Assembly: GCA_034440635.1 (NCBI GenBank)
Contig: JAOTON010000043.1
Coordinates: 620,001-684,000, forward strand
Reading direction: 5' to 3'
Origin: Lepas anatifera
Lineage: Eukaryota; Arthropoda; Thecostraca; Lepadidae
DNA length: 64,000 nt
Part shown: positions 49,031 through 62,010 of the stretch, one piece after another
How positions within the stretch are numbered: the stretch's first letter is position 1
Layout: each line of letters begins with the position of its first letter
Program-made: the position numbers and the translations under genes
Notes under the pieces: model-generated
Told to the model about the DNA's origin: nothing
The model's input: only the letters and a program-made list of their open reading frames with translations
Database searches by the model: none

Positions 49031-52000
49031 AATTTCGACATCCTTGACTTTAAAAAGAAATACTGTAGTTTCACGATTTTTTGTGGTTTATCATGTATAA
49101 AATTAAAAACTATGCTCTCTAGGTTTGATAAACCGATCCCAATATTGGAGATTTGTTCAACAGTTTTTAAAGCAATAATACCTAAAGAGGGAATCTTCAC
49201 GGGTCATGCAAATTTCACCTCTATGTTTTTCTCGGAATATCTCCGAAAGCAGCCAGAATATTTAGATGAATTTCAGGATGCTTTTATAAAAATAACAAAA
49301 GATTAAGGTAAAACCAGTCTTTTTTCTTTACAAACGCCGAATCTCTGCGTGATTTAAAGGTGGAGAATTTCGACATCCTTTTCATGCTCAGGGGCCTGCT
49401 TGGTCAGTTTACTCGCATTGGAAAAACCGTACGTGGCAACCGCTGTCGACAGGCTTGCTTGAATTTGACGCGAGATGCCTTTCTCAGCATTGTGAAAATG
49501 AATTTTTCGCACTTGAGATTAGTGTTTGTGTACGTTTCTGGATTGCATGCAGGGTGTCGAAGCTCATACGTACGTTTGAGAGTTGGTAAGTTTTAGGTAG
49601 CCAGTATTGGTATGTCTTATGGCTTAAGCAGGGTAATTCTGAGCCTCAACCTGTTGTTCATTCTTTATTTCAATGAGGGTAGTATAATTCAAGTTTGAGA
49701 AAGCCAGGCACGTGGGTAAAGGTAAGTTATTATTTTCATGGAGGCTATTTGACTAGGTATTTTTATTGTGTGATTGTATGCTACAATTTCTCCATGAATT
49801 CAAGTGAAAACAGAGGGAGTGAATCCTGCTGATGTAGGTAGGTATAATTTCAAAAATAAGTTTGAAAATATTTTGTTCAAATGGACAAGTTTTGGAAATT
49901 TTCCCGCCTTTTAGACATTTCAGCTTGTTAAAGGTTCTAAAGCAAGACCTACCTCACCCGAAGTATTGTTTTGGTAGGAAGGTATTCCAGATTTTGCTTT
50001 ACTTATATCTTAGTACTGTAGGTTTGCAGCTTATTAATGTATTCCCTAGTATGTTTTTTATGCTTCTATTTTGAAAAAATGCTGAACTTGGCAGGAGTTG
50101 GATTTGTGGGTTTCTCAAGTTGGTTTGACTTCTGTTAATACAGTTAATCTTAATTTCGGTCATACTTTATTTGTTTTTGTATTTCATGTGCATATGATTT
50201 TTAGTACATGTAATTGTTTTCCGAGATATTCTGATCCTACATTTGCGTGTATGTGTATTTGGAGTTTTAGGGCACTGCAGCTGCAGAGGCTATATGTGCC
50301 CGCAATCCTACATTTACTTTGCATTTGCCCCTAAAGATCCTACATTTGCTTTTTCCCCCTTTTTTGTCGATTAATTTTGACCTCTTTTTCCCCGAATTTT
50401 GACATCCCACACTCTGCAGAAAAGTAATTTCAGTACACTGAACTTGAGAATAAATCAATGTTCATAAAATCGAATAGGCCCTGCTGTGGCAAGATCCACT
50501 GAATTGAAAAGCTACATGCTGTTGCTTTAGGAATTTAATACAATGTTTCTCAGATCTTTGATAGGTTACACATGACAAGAAAACAATTCTTCAGAACAGC
50601 CAGGCAAAGTACAGGCATCATGCTACACCACAAAGACCAGCGGAGCAGACGCTGGCGCCATGTGTGTACACGATGTGCATGTTGTACAGGTATAAAATGT
50701 ACCATATTTGCAACAGATGAGCAGCCCGGGCGCGGACCGCAAGCGGCAATTCGATACGTTGTTCTCCAATACTGACGTCCTGTCTTAGGCGGTGCCCGAC
50801 TTACAGTTATAGCACTTCAGTTGACCGCTTCATAGACATCCTCCGTAACTGAAACCGTGAATACGAAATATATACAAGGCATTTCACTGGCACAAGGAGT
50901 GCTAGCGCCGACTCAAAATGTGTCACATATCACAAATAAATAACTCATACCGCTACAGCAATAACCCGGGAAAATCTGTTACGGGTACAGTAGCCAATCA
51001 CAGAGTATGGGCAGAGTACGCGATATCTGGATAATGAACGCGATGCCAATCATAGCGACCCTAGACGCCGGAAGGTGTCCTAGACCACGTGGGGTGCCGG
51101 TGAGCAATCACTGACAAAGTCGCCACAGGCGGGTAAAAACGCACGCTGCAGTGTCAGCATAGACGAAGACAAATCACTCACAAGAACAAAGGAAAATAAT
51201 CACGTTCACGTTCTACATCGATAGCTTTAGGCTAGCTTCACTAGAAATAAAGAAACAAAAGCTTTTCTTGCTGAAACAAATTGGCGTCACTTTGCGACAT
51301 TCCAAAAATTATGAATCAACTTGAGTAAAGGTACGACAGGGAATCTCGCATTGAAGATGAAAGGACACAGGCCCAATCAAAAACAAATAACAGCTACCAA
51401 GTTCTCCGGCAACAGGAATAGTTCCTAACAAGCCTCACCGGGCGTCCACCACCCACACCATCGCACATCCACGCTCACTGACCAATGTCGAATGACGCAA
51501 GTTCACAGCTAGCTTCAAAAGACGAGTCTAGTCCAGTGACGAGGCCCGATCGTCCCATTGGTAATCGTTGGCTGTGCAGCAGCCGGCTTTCTCGCCTACA
51601 GCAGCACATCGACCCCACCCCTCTCTATTCCAAACCAGTCCCCAGATCGGGTCGGCGCGGAGTCCATATCCGGACACTGTGCAGTCACCGGCCCTACAGC
51701 TGCCCTAGGCCTAAGGTTCCGGCCATGTTTCTGGTTGGTGAACAAGGCGTGACAGTCGGAACTTTGCTTCGCGGTGACTCGATTACGTGCGACTGCGGAA
51801 AGTCTAGGCCGCTGGGCAGGAAGCTGCTCGCTCAGCGACGGGAATTTACAAAACTTCAGCCGCGATGTGGTCAAGCTGGTGTCGAGGTGCATAGAAACGG
51901 CCAAAACACAGGCACGGTACACTCCAAAAAGTAGAACGAGATTTTGTCTTAGAAAAATTATTTCATATTTTAGCACGTTGAGCCAAATGTTTAGCAATAC

Positions 52001-52334
52001 TAATGAAAAACGCGCGAGTGCACGTTGTCCCCTGATACGCCGACTTCATTGACTATGGAACGGTAAGGAACCGTTGTGTTTATGGTCATCGAGAGTCATG
52101 AAAATGAAGCCCGCTTTTGGAGAGAAGGACCTGACCAACAACCATTTGGGCTTCAGGTCACGTTTCAAAGAGGCGAAATAGACCGGCCCGGACGGTGCTT
52201 AGCGGGGTGCACCGGCGGGCATTTAGCTCTAGCACACACCCAAAATGTGTACCGAGCCACTGCGTGGTTAGTACAACACGCTGCGAAGGCTGGCGCCCAC
52301 TCTGCCACCAGTAAGGTCAAAACCACTGACGAAG
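49031..52334. other. No gene recognised
   Basis: AT-rich to about 50560, then mixed. The phrase ATTTCGACATCC recurs at 49030 and 49366, and AATCCTACATTTAC/GATCCTACATTTGC at 50300-50350. 51480-51930 is CpG-richer with unrecognised open frames. Confidence 0.4.
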
Positions 52335-53069
52335 GCCCATGCCCACAGAACTGACGGGCTCAGTGGGTGTGTCTGACAACGGCCCATGCCGGCAGAACTG
52401 ACTACGGGCTCAGTGGGTGTGTCTGACGACGTCCCATGCCGGTAGAACAGACGACGGGCTCAGTGGGTGTGTCTGACAACGGCCCATGCCCACAGAACAG
52501 ACGACGGGCTCAGTGGGTGTGTCCGACAACAGCCCATGCCGGTAGAACAGACGACGGGCTCAGTGGGTGTGTCTGACGACGGCCCATGCCCACAGAACTG
52601 ACGACGGGCTCAGTGGGTGTGTATGACGACGGCCCATGCCCGCAGAACTGACGACGGGCTCAGTGGGTGTGTCTGACAACGGCCCATGCCCACAGAACAG
52701 ACGACGGGCTCAGTGGGTGTGTCCGACAACAGCCCATGCCGGTAGAACAGACGACGGGCTCAGTGGGTGTGTCTGACGACGGCCCATGCCCACAGAACTG
52801 ACGACGGGCTCAGTGGGTGTGTCTGACGACGGCCCATGCCCGCAGAACTGACGACGGACTCAGTGGGTGTGTCTGACAACAGCCCATGCCCACAGAACTG
52901 ACGACGGGCTCAGTGGGTGTGTCCAACAACGGCCCATGCCGGCAGAACTGACGACGGGCTCAGTGGGTGTGTCTGACAACGGCCCATGCCGGCAGAACTG
53001 ACGACGAGCTCAGTGGGTGTGTCCAACAACGGCCCATGCCGGCAGAACTGACGACGGGCTCAGCGGGTG
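52335..53069. repeat. 50-bp minisatellite, about 15 copies
   Basis: Unit GGCCCATGCC, then (G/C)(G/A)CAGAACTG, then ACGACGGGCTCAGTGGGTGT, then GTCTGACGAC. Variable positions recur in blocks (for example GGTAGAACAG after CCCACAGAACAG), implying duplication of several units at once. An isolated ACGACGGGCTCAGT at 53161 is a detached fragment. Confidence 0.96.
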
Positions 53070-53685
53070 TGTTGGGGTTCTGAGACTCTTCAGATACATG
53101 GGCCATGCAGCCCGCCGGACAGTGCAATTTAATCATCCTTAATCCCTAAAAACTTTGGTGACGACGGGCTCAGTAAGAAAGCGAGGTGCATGGTCTGGCA
53201 GAAGAAAATAATTACTAGCAGGGAAGTCCTACAATTCCTAAAACTGACAGTTATCGACCTCACGACTGATTAACACTAATCCAATAACGCTGCCACGACA
53301 CTCCTGTTTGGAGCGTCTGAATAAGCTAGTCAGGGGCTGAAGACCTGAGACGCCCCGCGGAAGATATGACCTAAGAAGTAGTAACACTACGGGGGGGGCG
53401 TACACTTCCATTATCGTCTCAAACCAGGGCATATTTGTTCCTACAAACTGGCGACCACTTTTGGACCCTGGTTTTGGCCCCCTGGAGACCAGTGTCCTTT
53501 CAGGACAATTGCAAACTTGCACCTAGCTGGGCGAGAGCTTCTGTGTCCCTCACTGAAGGGCGGTTAGCCCTCCAGCTAGGTATTTTACGCCGAAAAGAAA
53601 ACAACAGTGCCTGGGAAAATATAACGTCCTTTCGAAGGTGAAAATGTGACCCTTTGGCTATAAAGAGAGCCCCTTTCCTTCCTTG
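53070..53685. other. No gene recognised
   Basis: Spacer between the 50-bp array and a small MITE; contains no supported feature besides the detached minisatellite fragment near 53160. Confidence 0.45.
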
Positions 53686-53693
53686 GTCCCCAC

Positions 53694-53806
53694 CAGTAGC
53701 GAACACAGGGGGGCTAGGGGGTCAGTGCATAGCCGGAGGCTGTTCCGAGACAATGGCGAAGGGAGCTCCAGCCCCCCCCAGAAATGAAACCCTGGGTCCA
53801 CCACTG
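53694..53806. mobile_element. Short hAT-type MITE, 113 bp
   Basis: CAGTAGCGAACACAGGGGG at the left and CCTGGGTCCACCACTG at the right. Exact 8-bp target duplications GTCCCCAC lie at 53686-53693 and 53807-53814. Confidence 0.88.
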
Positions 53807-53814
53807 GTCCCCAC

Positions 53815-54400
53815 TAACATGTTACAAATCAGCTCTGTCCCCCATCAGGGTCTGATTAACACCGACACTCCCACCCTGATAGGACTACAGCTAACATGTA
53901 ACACCTTAAACTTTTTATTTAAACAAGTTGACGTGCTTGGATAACTGTCGGTTCCGCGCCCCGTCTCAAGAAAACTCTCTGGAATGTCTTAAGCGGAATT
54001 GGAAAGACTAAAAGAGAGCGGCGAGCGGCACTCCAGAAGAGGCAACATGGCCGGCCATATATAGCTTCAATGAGCCTGAACCAACGACTCCGCGGAAGCG
54101 CCGGAGGAATCCGCGCCTGCGGCAGACGTTTGCGGCCACTTTGGATGTAGGTACATCGATACATTCAGAGAAAGCCGACAGGTCAGTCACTCCGCCGATG
54201 CAAAGTCTCCCCACGCCTCCGCTATTGTACTGCTGACAATGCACTGCATGTGCAGGTTGTTGGGAGCATGGGTTTCAACACTTGGTCAGGTGGACACGCT
54301 TGGATTGATAGCAGACATGAGAGGGTTGGCGACATCAAGGTCTGAAGCACCTGATTTCAAGAGGGTAATTCAGCTGGCAACGACACCGTGCCCAGTTGCC
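53815..54400. other. No gene recognised
   Basis: Mixed-composition sequence, no supported exon or repeat. Confidence 0.45.
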
Positions 54401-54590
54401 GATACCGTGGCCCAGTTGGTTTAGGCGCCAAGGCTCAGCGTGGGACGTCCCTGATCAAAGCTGACCTCTGACAGCCTTTCCTAGATCTTCTCCTACCCAG
54501 GAGTTGGCAGCGAATCAGGCGGTGCCCGCTTTGATGCAGCATCAACGCTGATCAACCAACACCCTTGTTATTGGGAGTACATGATTGACC
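54401..54590 (+). mobile_element. tRNA-derived SINE (copy 2), uninterrupted
   Basis: Starts near GATACCGTGGCCCAGTTGGT (A-box region), continues GTCCCTGATCAAAGCTGAC, CTCCTACCCAGGAG and CACCCTTGTTATTGGGAG. It matches both halves of the copy at 18071-19530 without the Harbinger insertion. Confidence 0.75.
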
Positions 54591-56049
54591 TGCATGTATT
54601 TGTGTGTATTGGTGCTTTATGGACCTTTCAGTGGCTTGACTATATTGCACCCATCATTTTGATAATTCATAATGTCCTAATAGTGCGTTTAATCTAGATA
54701 ATTCCGCGTGTATAGGCCAGTTAAAACAGGACAGCCATACAATACCATGTAATTTAAAGGATAACTACAAACCTGACACTACCAAACAGTTAACTAGCTT
54801 TCCCAGCTCCTGCTGTAAAACACTTCCGACACGCGCCAGCCTGTGCTTGTATCCCACTGTTGTGGAGGTCTCTCCATTAGTTCAGTGTATAGCCGGTTCC
54901 GCACTGATTGGTAGGTATTAGTGTCAGTTAATTTAAGAAATATCTAAAAAAACTATTACACTTCTCACAAAAGGTTGCGTCTCTAGTAATGTATTTTGAC
55001 GAGCTCTTTAAATGTGGGCCCAGGCGAACTGGATGAGACGTCAGTTTGGAAAACTATGGAAAAAAACTGTTGTCGCCGATGCCGGTGATTGTCTGTGTCT
55101 TTTCTCAATTACTTCCGAATTTTGGATCCGCTGAAGTATCTTTGCACGTCAGTTCATGCATCCAGTTAAAAAACAGCAGGTGAGGCAACAATGGTGTCGG
55201 CAGGAAACACCACTTGAGAGATATTTCGCAAAAACGACCGCGGCCTATCAGTATGGAACCGACTGTACATATCCAAGACCCTTGGGCGGAGAGCGGCAAA
55301 CGAAAGCCGTATTCCCGCCTATGTGGACCTCCCGGACTCGATGCCCGGAATGACTTTTATCACCAATAGCAGAAGAGTGCGGCACATCCTGCCAAACATC
55401 TTGTACTACTCCAAAGCCAAGGAGACCGCTTGCTTGACTTTAATTGGAAACTCTAATGCACCCCCGGCACTCAATTTTTTACTTTTGAATCTTGGAAAAA
55501 ATAAAATATGCCTTCTGGTGCATTTTTGCACAGAGTTGAGGGGTCATCTTTCCAGAGTTTGAGCTCGGGGGGGGTGGGGCAGAGCCTCCATTTTCCGTCA
55601 CGCGTCTCCGTGCTCGCGAACACGTGCCTGATGTTTTTCTGGTGTATGTGTGGGCGGTGATGGTGGAGGGCATGGCGGCGGCATAGGCCTTGCGTCACCA
55701 TTCGCAGAGGATGGAAGCAGTGTCCGTTTCGTTCCTTTCGCGTAACGCACCCTTGCGGCGGTGCTGAGGCCGGGCGCTCTGAACCACGTTTCGGCGGTCA
55801 GCAGCCGCTCACGAATGTCTACTGGAGAGTTTCCCCTGGAGAAGCGGGTTGGACACCGAGCCCAAGGCTGTATCTGACTGTCTGAAGTCCTAGCTGTCGC
55901 AGTTGAACTTCATCCCCATCCCAGGTATCGTCCTGGGTTCCTTTGACCTCTTCAAGTGCCCTTGTCCAGGGTTCCCTGTCGACCTGGGCGCCTCGAATCG
56001 CCGCCAGGGCTGACTGGGGCCCCAGAGGCGTCACTTCCCCCGAGGGACC
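54591..56049. other. No gene confirmed; coding-like minus frame at 55819-56034
   Basis: The minus frame at 55819-56034 encodes a hydrophilic peptide (ALAAIRGAQVDREPWTRALE) directly downstream, on that strand, of the peptide kept in repeat B. It may be part of the same degenerate coding element. No domain was recognised. Confidence 0.35.
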
Positions 56050-56275
56050 TTAAATAGATCCACCGGTCCGGTGACGCGGCCCGAGGGCACGGCCTCGCCT
56101 CCCGTCCCCCGAGCTATCCTCTGTTCCGCCGGGCCGCGAGGACTCGGGACGGTCCTGCCGTCGAGTACGGTGGGACGTGTGAGGGGAGGTGTGCGGCGCG
56201 GACATCGCTGTCCCGTCAGATAGAGTGGAAAACGTGTGTATGTACATAGCATGGGTGCGTGGCTGTGCTACATCT
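56050..56275. repeat. Dispersed repeat B (copy 2)
   Basis: Homologous to 19536-19755 as described there. The minus-strand peptide similarity continues (GPAEQRIARGTGGEAVPSG, TGPVDLFK). Confidence 0.75.
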
Positions 56276-58483
56276 GAGAAAACTTCCCAGGTTAAGGACG
56301 AAAAACACAAGCAGCTAACAAGCCCAGTCCAACCGACCCGGGTCAGCGTGGTCCAAACATTTTCTTCCGAAGAAATACGAAAATTAAAGACCGACATTTA
56401 CAACTGTGAGTCTTTTTCAAGTGTGAGTCTTGTTCACTCATATTGATATTACAAACATATGCAATGGGACTTCAAAAAAGGTTATGCAATTCTCCATTTC
56501 AAACCAATGAAGAACCCAGGAATTTCCCCAGGCAAGGTATCAGGGGGCAATTTTAACATGCTTGCTATACACATAAAAATACTTTGGACGTCCTCCCTCT
56601 CCTATATAATACTCACTGGTCCATCACAGAAATCCTACAACTGACCAGGCAGCTCCCCCTCCCCCATCACCATCATAACGTTACGTAAGGCAGCCCGCTA
56701 ACGATATAGCACACGGAGCATCGGACCTGAACTCCAGGTGCGCACCGCTCTGGCTTTAATAACAGATCCGTCAGCTAATAATAGCCCAGCCCCAGCTCTG
56801 GGATGGAACTGCCAGCAGCGGCTCCGTCAGTCCGATCTGGACAGCGAAAACAGACCGACACCATGCGGCTTCCAATCCACACCGACATCAAATCGTGCTC
56901 AGCAACATTTCTCCCCAGCCCAGCTGCTTGCAGCGCGCCCCTCCCTACCTGCCGACCACACTCAGGTCTGAACTGCCGCCAAACGCGAATACCTGTGATG
57001 CCGCTATTATCGCGAGCTCTTCAACCGTCGGCAGACTGATGGTGCAAGGTCAAGGGGCCGGCTCCGACCCCAGCCCCTCCCCGCGCCGCCGCGGCCGACG
57101 CAACACCCCGGAGACCAGCGCGTCGCACTGAGGCGTAATGGAACATCCGATTATTCGGAGGGATGCCTGGGGGTTTATCAATAATCAGGGTCGATGCGGT
57201 AGGCAATGGAATGCATTTATCCTGCGATTTGTGTCGTCAGCATAGTAGGAATGTCCCTGGTCCTGAGACTGGGTGAACATGAACGACGTGCGTAAACATA
57301 GTGATGCAAAGGAACATACACCGCACACGCGAAAAACCCCACAAGAGAAAGCTTTAGCGGCTAAACCGACAGCGCGCTACTCTGTAATTAGTAGAAAAAA
57401 GCGCCCGGGACCGCAGCAGACGCACTCAGTCTATTTACAGACCGGGCATTCGGCCACATCGGCTGGACTAGCTCTTCTGAGCTGGGATGTGGAATACTCG
57501 GATCGATATTTGTATCCGGCGGGCGGCGACCGAGCCTTACGACCAGCGCCACAGCCGCTGCTGCAGCTAGTATCTTGTAACTAGGGTCCAGATCATCTCG
57601 CGAATCACCGAGAGCTTTTGGTGCCAGAAGTTTTGTCAGGGAATTTCCAGAAAATACACAATATAAATGACGCAAGGTAATGTAACAAATGCGCTATTAT
57701 TGTCTAGCAACTGATAATGACAATTATGACTCACTTGTTACATCATTTTGCGTCATTTATCTGGGGAAATTGTGCACAAAACACCTGCAAAGCAAAAGCG
57801 CTCAGATTTCCACGAGATGGTCTAGACCAGAACCTTTGTTGTGCCAGCCTTTACAGCCGGTTCATTTCTCGCGCACGTGATGGCAATCTCGAGGCAAATC
57901 CGCTTATGGATTAACGTCCAGACACAGAACCTTACATAACAGAATGCAGCGACCTTAAAATGGCATCTGAACTGGAATAGCAGTGCTGCAGAACATAGAA
58001 AATACCTAGCATCATCATTCAATCGTGCTACAACTAAAAGTTTGCAGAGGACTAAGAGTTACCAGAGCCGAGTTTTACGACGCTGGTCAACCTCCGGGGC
58101 GAGCCAATGAGCTGAGGCCTACCGCGCGACAGAGGGGGCGACTCATGCCCAGGAAACGCTTATTTCTCCGCAAAGGATGACTTTGGTGATGAAAAAAGTG
58201 AGACGAAGCAATTTCCGGTAAGCTCTGAAAGACAATACTTCGGTTCAGCTTCAGATACATCAAGACACCTCATATATGAAATGTTTCTCCCATTTAATCT
58301 CATCATTACACTGAAACCCAGACTGGTACCATTTCTATTCACGAGCATCAAAGTCCCATTCGTTAACATTTCCAACGGATCAAAGTCAGCGCATATAAAA
58401 CCATTTTAAACATTTCAACTTTACAAACAAAGAATGCTCCGACTTGGAGAACAAATTCAAATCCTCTTACACCAGAAAAGTCA
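56276..58483. other. No gene recognised; CpG-rich patches
   Basis: 56900-57130 and 57400-57590 are CpG-rich with short open frames on both strands. A near-identical TTTTGCGTCATTTAT-type phrase and its inverse (AAATGACGCAAGG) occur at 57660-57760. No exon or RNA gene could be supported. Confidence 0.4.
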
Positions 58484-58491
58484 ACTCCAAT

Positions 58492-58754
58492 CAGGGGCGT
58501 AGCCAGGATTTCGCTCAGGGGAGGGGGCGGCGCCTCGAAAAGGGCCCCTGCGACAGCGCCAAAAGGGCCCTGATGGGTAAAAAGGGCCCTGCTTGTTACA
58601 GAATAGAGTGCTGAAGAGGGCTTAAGAGGGCCCTGTCTGGTATAAAATGCCGAATTTGGCCACAGAGCATAGTGCGGGCGAGCCGCGCTTCGTGCGGCTC
58701 GTGTCCTGGGGGGAGGGGCGGCTGTCCCTGCCGCCCCCCCTGGCTACGCCTCTG
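58492..58754. mobile_element. hAT-type MITE, same family as 13931-14209
   Basis: Starts CAGGGGCGTAGCCAGGATTT and ends TGGCTACGCCTCTG. The flanks ACTCCAAT and CTTCCAAT are an 8-bp duplication with two differences. The interior is highly similar to the 13931 copy, including the GGGCGAGCCGCGCTTCG stem. Confidence 0.88.
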
Positions 58755-58762
58755 CTTCCAAT

Positions 58763-59419
58763 AGACCTCCCCAAAGCAAATGTCAATAATGATTCGGTTG
58801 TGAAGACACGAAATCCGCGCACTCCAGACACACTACGCAGCACACAAGCACAATAATGGACTTGAGTTTCCTCGGAGTACGATAAGCGCCCGCATCAGAA
58901 GCATTCAGCATAGTTTCGACGAAAATGGTGGCTCTGAAAATGCGCCGAATGGTGATGCTTGTATTGAACACGTTGATTGAACTTTGTCTTTGACTTTGGC
59001 AAGCCAGGACCCAGCACATAGCCGGATGCCCTGTTTTACGTGGCTCCTATGCAGCCTAGACCCAAAGCATGACATTTTGACACGGACACGCGCAAGAAAA
59101 GGTATCCGGCCCCATTTTTCGTTCTGTATTTTTTGCAGGCAGCTGAAAAATGGATACATCCTACCTGAACCATTTCCAAACTCACCAGGAAAATCTAAAC
59201 CCAAGTTATCTTAGACCAGTTCACAAGGCCAGGTCAAGGCATGGAATTGTAAGAAGTAAGCATGGTTTTGGTTACTGAAAAATAAGAATATTCATGGCAT
59301 ATCCATGAAATACATTTTCACCTCTTTTGACCTCACCAAGAAATCCTATACACAATATCCGCTATCGATATGAGAAGAACAGAGCATCTAACGTCAATTC
59401 CCACAGCTGCATAGCGTGG
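58763..59419. other. No gene recognised
   Basis: Mixed AT-leaning sequence. A few AGGTCA words near 59225 may belong to the transposon fragment that follows. Confidence 0.4.
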
Positions 59420-59504
59420 TCTTCGAAATCGTAAGGGGCGGGTCCCCCCCTCACTCCCCACGTACAGGCGAAGGTAGCTCAGCCCCCGCACATGCACGTG
59501 TTAA
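59420..59504. repeat. Right end of a copy-C-type TTAA element
   Basis: GGGGCGGGTCCCCCCC, GGCGAAGGTAGCTCAG, GCACGTG then TTAA (59501-59504). This matches the right end of 17149-17996 in order and spacing. The left end was not found. Confidence 0.65.
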
Positions 59505-60612
59505 ACGTGGAATACTTCTCTACAAACCAGGGTTCATCGAAAGAATAAAGCAAATAATCTAGACTGCAGAATAAATGTATTCGTAATCGGAGGAGCGCCA
59601 AAAGCAGGTTCACCGTCATCCTTACCGTCTTCTATCACTTTTTATCACCTCATGCTCATCACATGATATGAAAAACCAGCTTTGCGGTGTGGAGGTGTTT
59701 CATATATTGAATTATACACAATACCGCTAACCATGACGATAAGGCGTTCGTAAAGGCATGAACCAGGTTTGGTTGGAAGTAGCTGAGCAGTTGGTAAGAC
59801 CTCAGCGGAGATGGCAGGCAGTGCGATCAAAGCAGGGAGATGCCTGGCACACAAATACCAATTCCACAACATTCAAACCTGATTCGAGCCTTCCACAGCA
59901 CTTGAATGGAACTCTGGAAGGGCGGTGAGGCTTTGCATTTTCCCTCGAATTCGACTTTGATCTCTGACGCGCTTAAGTTAAAGGGTCTTCGTTGGTCGGA
60001 CTGCGTTTATCCTCTAAGCATATATCGTAGAGGTGTGCTGATAGGTTTCGATGTCAGGGAGATTGCCACCGCCAACACATAGATCAGAATTCAATCAATG
60101 ACGGATTTGGAGGAATCCGCGTGAACACATTGCAAGCAATTGAAATGGATTGGCACGACCGGCCAAGAGCAGGATGAAAGCGCTAGCACGTGCAGAAAGG
60201 CACCGTGGAGGGCTTACGGCGCCACAGAATCAGCCATTACAAATCGGGAATCGTCGATACAAATCGTCCAATACAAGCGGTGAAAGAGAAAAGGACAAAC
60301 CTTACTCGTGGCAAGTAACAGAACGCCTTCTAGGAAGGATTTCCAAATTATGGGGACTGATAGGCTTATGGGTGGATCGGGGGGGGGAATCCGGCCATGT
60401 CCCCCAAAGCGAAATAGAGGTGGAGGGAAGGCAAGCTATCTATTGCTATCTTAGTCCCTAGCCCCCCCCCACTCAAAGCAAACTATTTTCATAACTGATC
60501 GATTGTGGAGGACGTCTCCGTCAGAAAGATAATTTTTAGTGTTTTTTTGTCCGTTTGCAAGATAGCTGAAAGCTGATTCACTGCACCAGTTTATACCTGC
60601 CGGCCACCACAC
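59505..60612. other. No gene recognised
   Basis: No splice-supported exon, RNA gene or shared repeat. A 103-codon frame at 60150 shows no domain. Confidence 0.45.
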
Positions 60613-60668
60613 GGCAGGTTACCAACCAATGGTAGGTTACCAACCAATGGTAGGTTACCAACCGGTAG
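60613..60668. repeat. 18-bp tandem repeat, 3 copies
   Basis: Three successive units of AGGTTACCAACCAATGGT, the third diverging at its end. Confidence 0.9.
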
Positions 60669-61914
60669 CCGACTACCGGCAATATGGCATTTGACGTAGT
60701 TCTGTCATAGCCTGGACAACAATTATATATAAGTTGCATTACACAACTAAACTGTATGTACGGTTTGAGCTTAGGCACCCGGAAAAGGTAATTTCTGCAC
60801 AAGTACTAATTCTTCAAGGAACGAGTGCACCAGGCTTCCGATTCTAACTTGGTTCCCGACACAAACTTTTAAATGGAAACTACACGCTCTGTACCAGAAT
60901 CCGAAAGCGAAAGTTTAATGTCCTCAGCTCGGACAAGCCCCTAAGCTGTCGCTCCACACATTATTAGCTGCATATCCACCGACTCTTTTAGAAAACCAGG
61001 AATTGTAGGCAGTGTCATCCAACGATTGAGCGGCGAGGCGGATGAGGGGAGAGGCAAGGCGGACTTGAACACGGCGATGGAAGGCAGGGGAAAGGAGTGG
61101 TGTGAACCAGCGGAAATACTTCACAAACCAAATTCTATAGAACCATACTGGGCTTTCTGGGAACTCAGAGGGCTGAGGAAAAACTTTATTGATCCTTCCA
61201 TATCTTTTACACGGTTTCAAATAACACTAGAAAACAACCTCCTCATCTATAAGGTCGTTTAGAAAAGGAAACAAATCACATCACCAATAAGTATCTAGCC
61301 CTCACTGAGCAACAAGCAAATCGGATTCCAACAATCAAATGGGGAAGACAAAATGTCATCACCGCACTCAAAGACACAATTTTCGGTTCCCCAACCAGGA
61401 CCTAACCATGAAGCTGTAGGTCGCCGGTCCCTTTGAAGTGTTTTACCATGCTGACGTACACAGGAATAGTGCAAGATTCCCACCACCACCAGCTGAATTC
61501 ATGTGGCAGGTTGGAGAAATCACAAGTACTATTCTATATACACTATTATACTATACATCTATATACATCTATATATACTATTCATCGCGCAGGGCGTCCC
61601 GGCGCAGCGGCCGGTTCAGGCCGACTACCGGCGACCTTGTGTTTGTGACATGTCTCAAGTACAGACATCCAAAGGGGGAAGGGGCATGGGGTCCTTGCTC
61701 CCCCATCGACCCCCGGCGCCCCCTGAAATGGTCACGGCAGCCCCTGAAATTTCGCTTCCCAACTCCTCCACCGAGGATGAGAGTATCGGCGCCCCGCAAT
61801 TGGATTTGGCGCCCACCTGATACACTTTTCCACCCAAAAGTGGCGTCCCCTCGTCCGGAAGGCGCTCCCCGACCAAGTGACCTCCGATCGGACATTCTGG
61901 ATCCACCCATGCTT
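60669..61914. other. No gene recognised; GC-rich stretch at 61590-61910
   Basis: 61660-61910 is rich in GGCGCCCC and ends TTCTGGATCCACCCATG, a possible decayed hAT end. No left partner was found. 61530-61585 is a TA-rich microsatellite-like stretch. Confidence 0.4.
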
Positions 61915-61985
61915 AAAGGGAATGTGACACCTTCACAACGTGATTTTCACTGAGATAGCCAAGTTGTAAAGCAAGTCAGAAAACC
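61915..61985 (+). repeat. Short dispersed repeat R (copy 2)
   Basis: TTAAAGGGAATGTGACACC, then ACTGAGATAGCC and GTTGTAAAGCA, in the order seen at 17994-18068. The adjoining sequence received the SINE insertion at 62011. Confidence 0.55.
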
Positions 61986-62010
61986 CAGTACTCCATATAT
62001 CATTTGTCTT

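Noticed and set aside
52335..53069. CRISPR-like array with 50-bp period
   Set aside because: There are no unique spacers between repeats; the whole unit is repeated and the genome is animal. The same applies to 44798-45391.
61660..61914. hAT MITE ending at CTGGATCCACCCATG
   Set aside because: Only one possible end is visible and no 8-bp duplication could be found.
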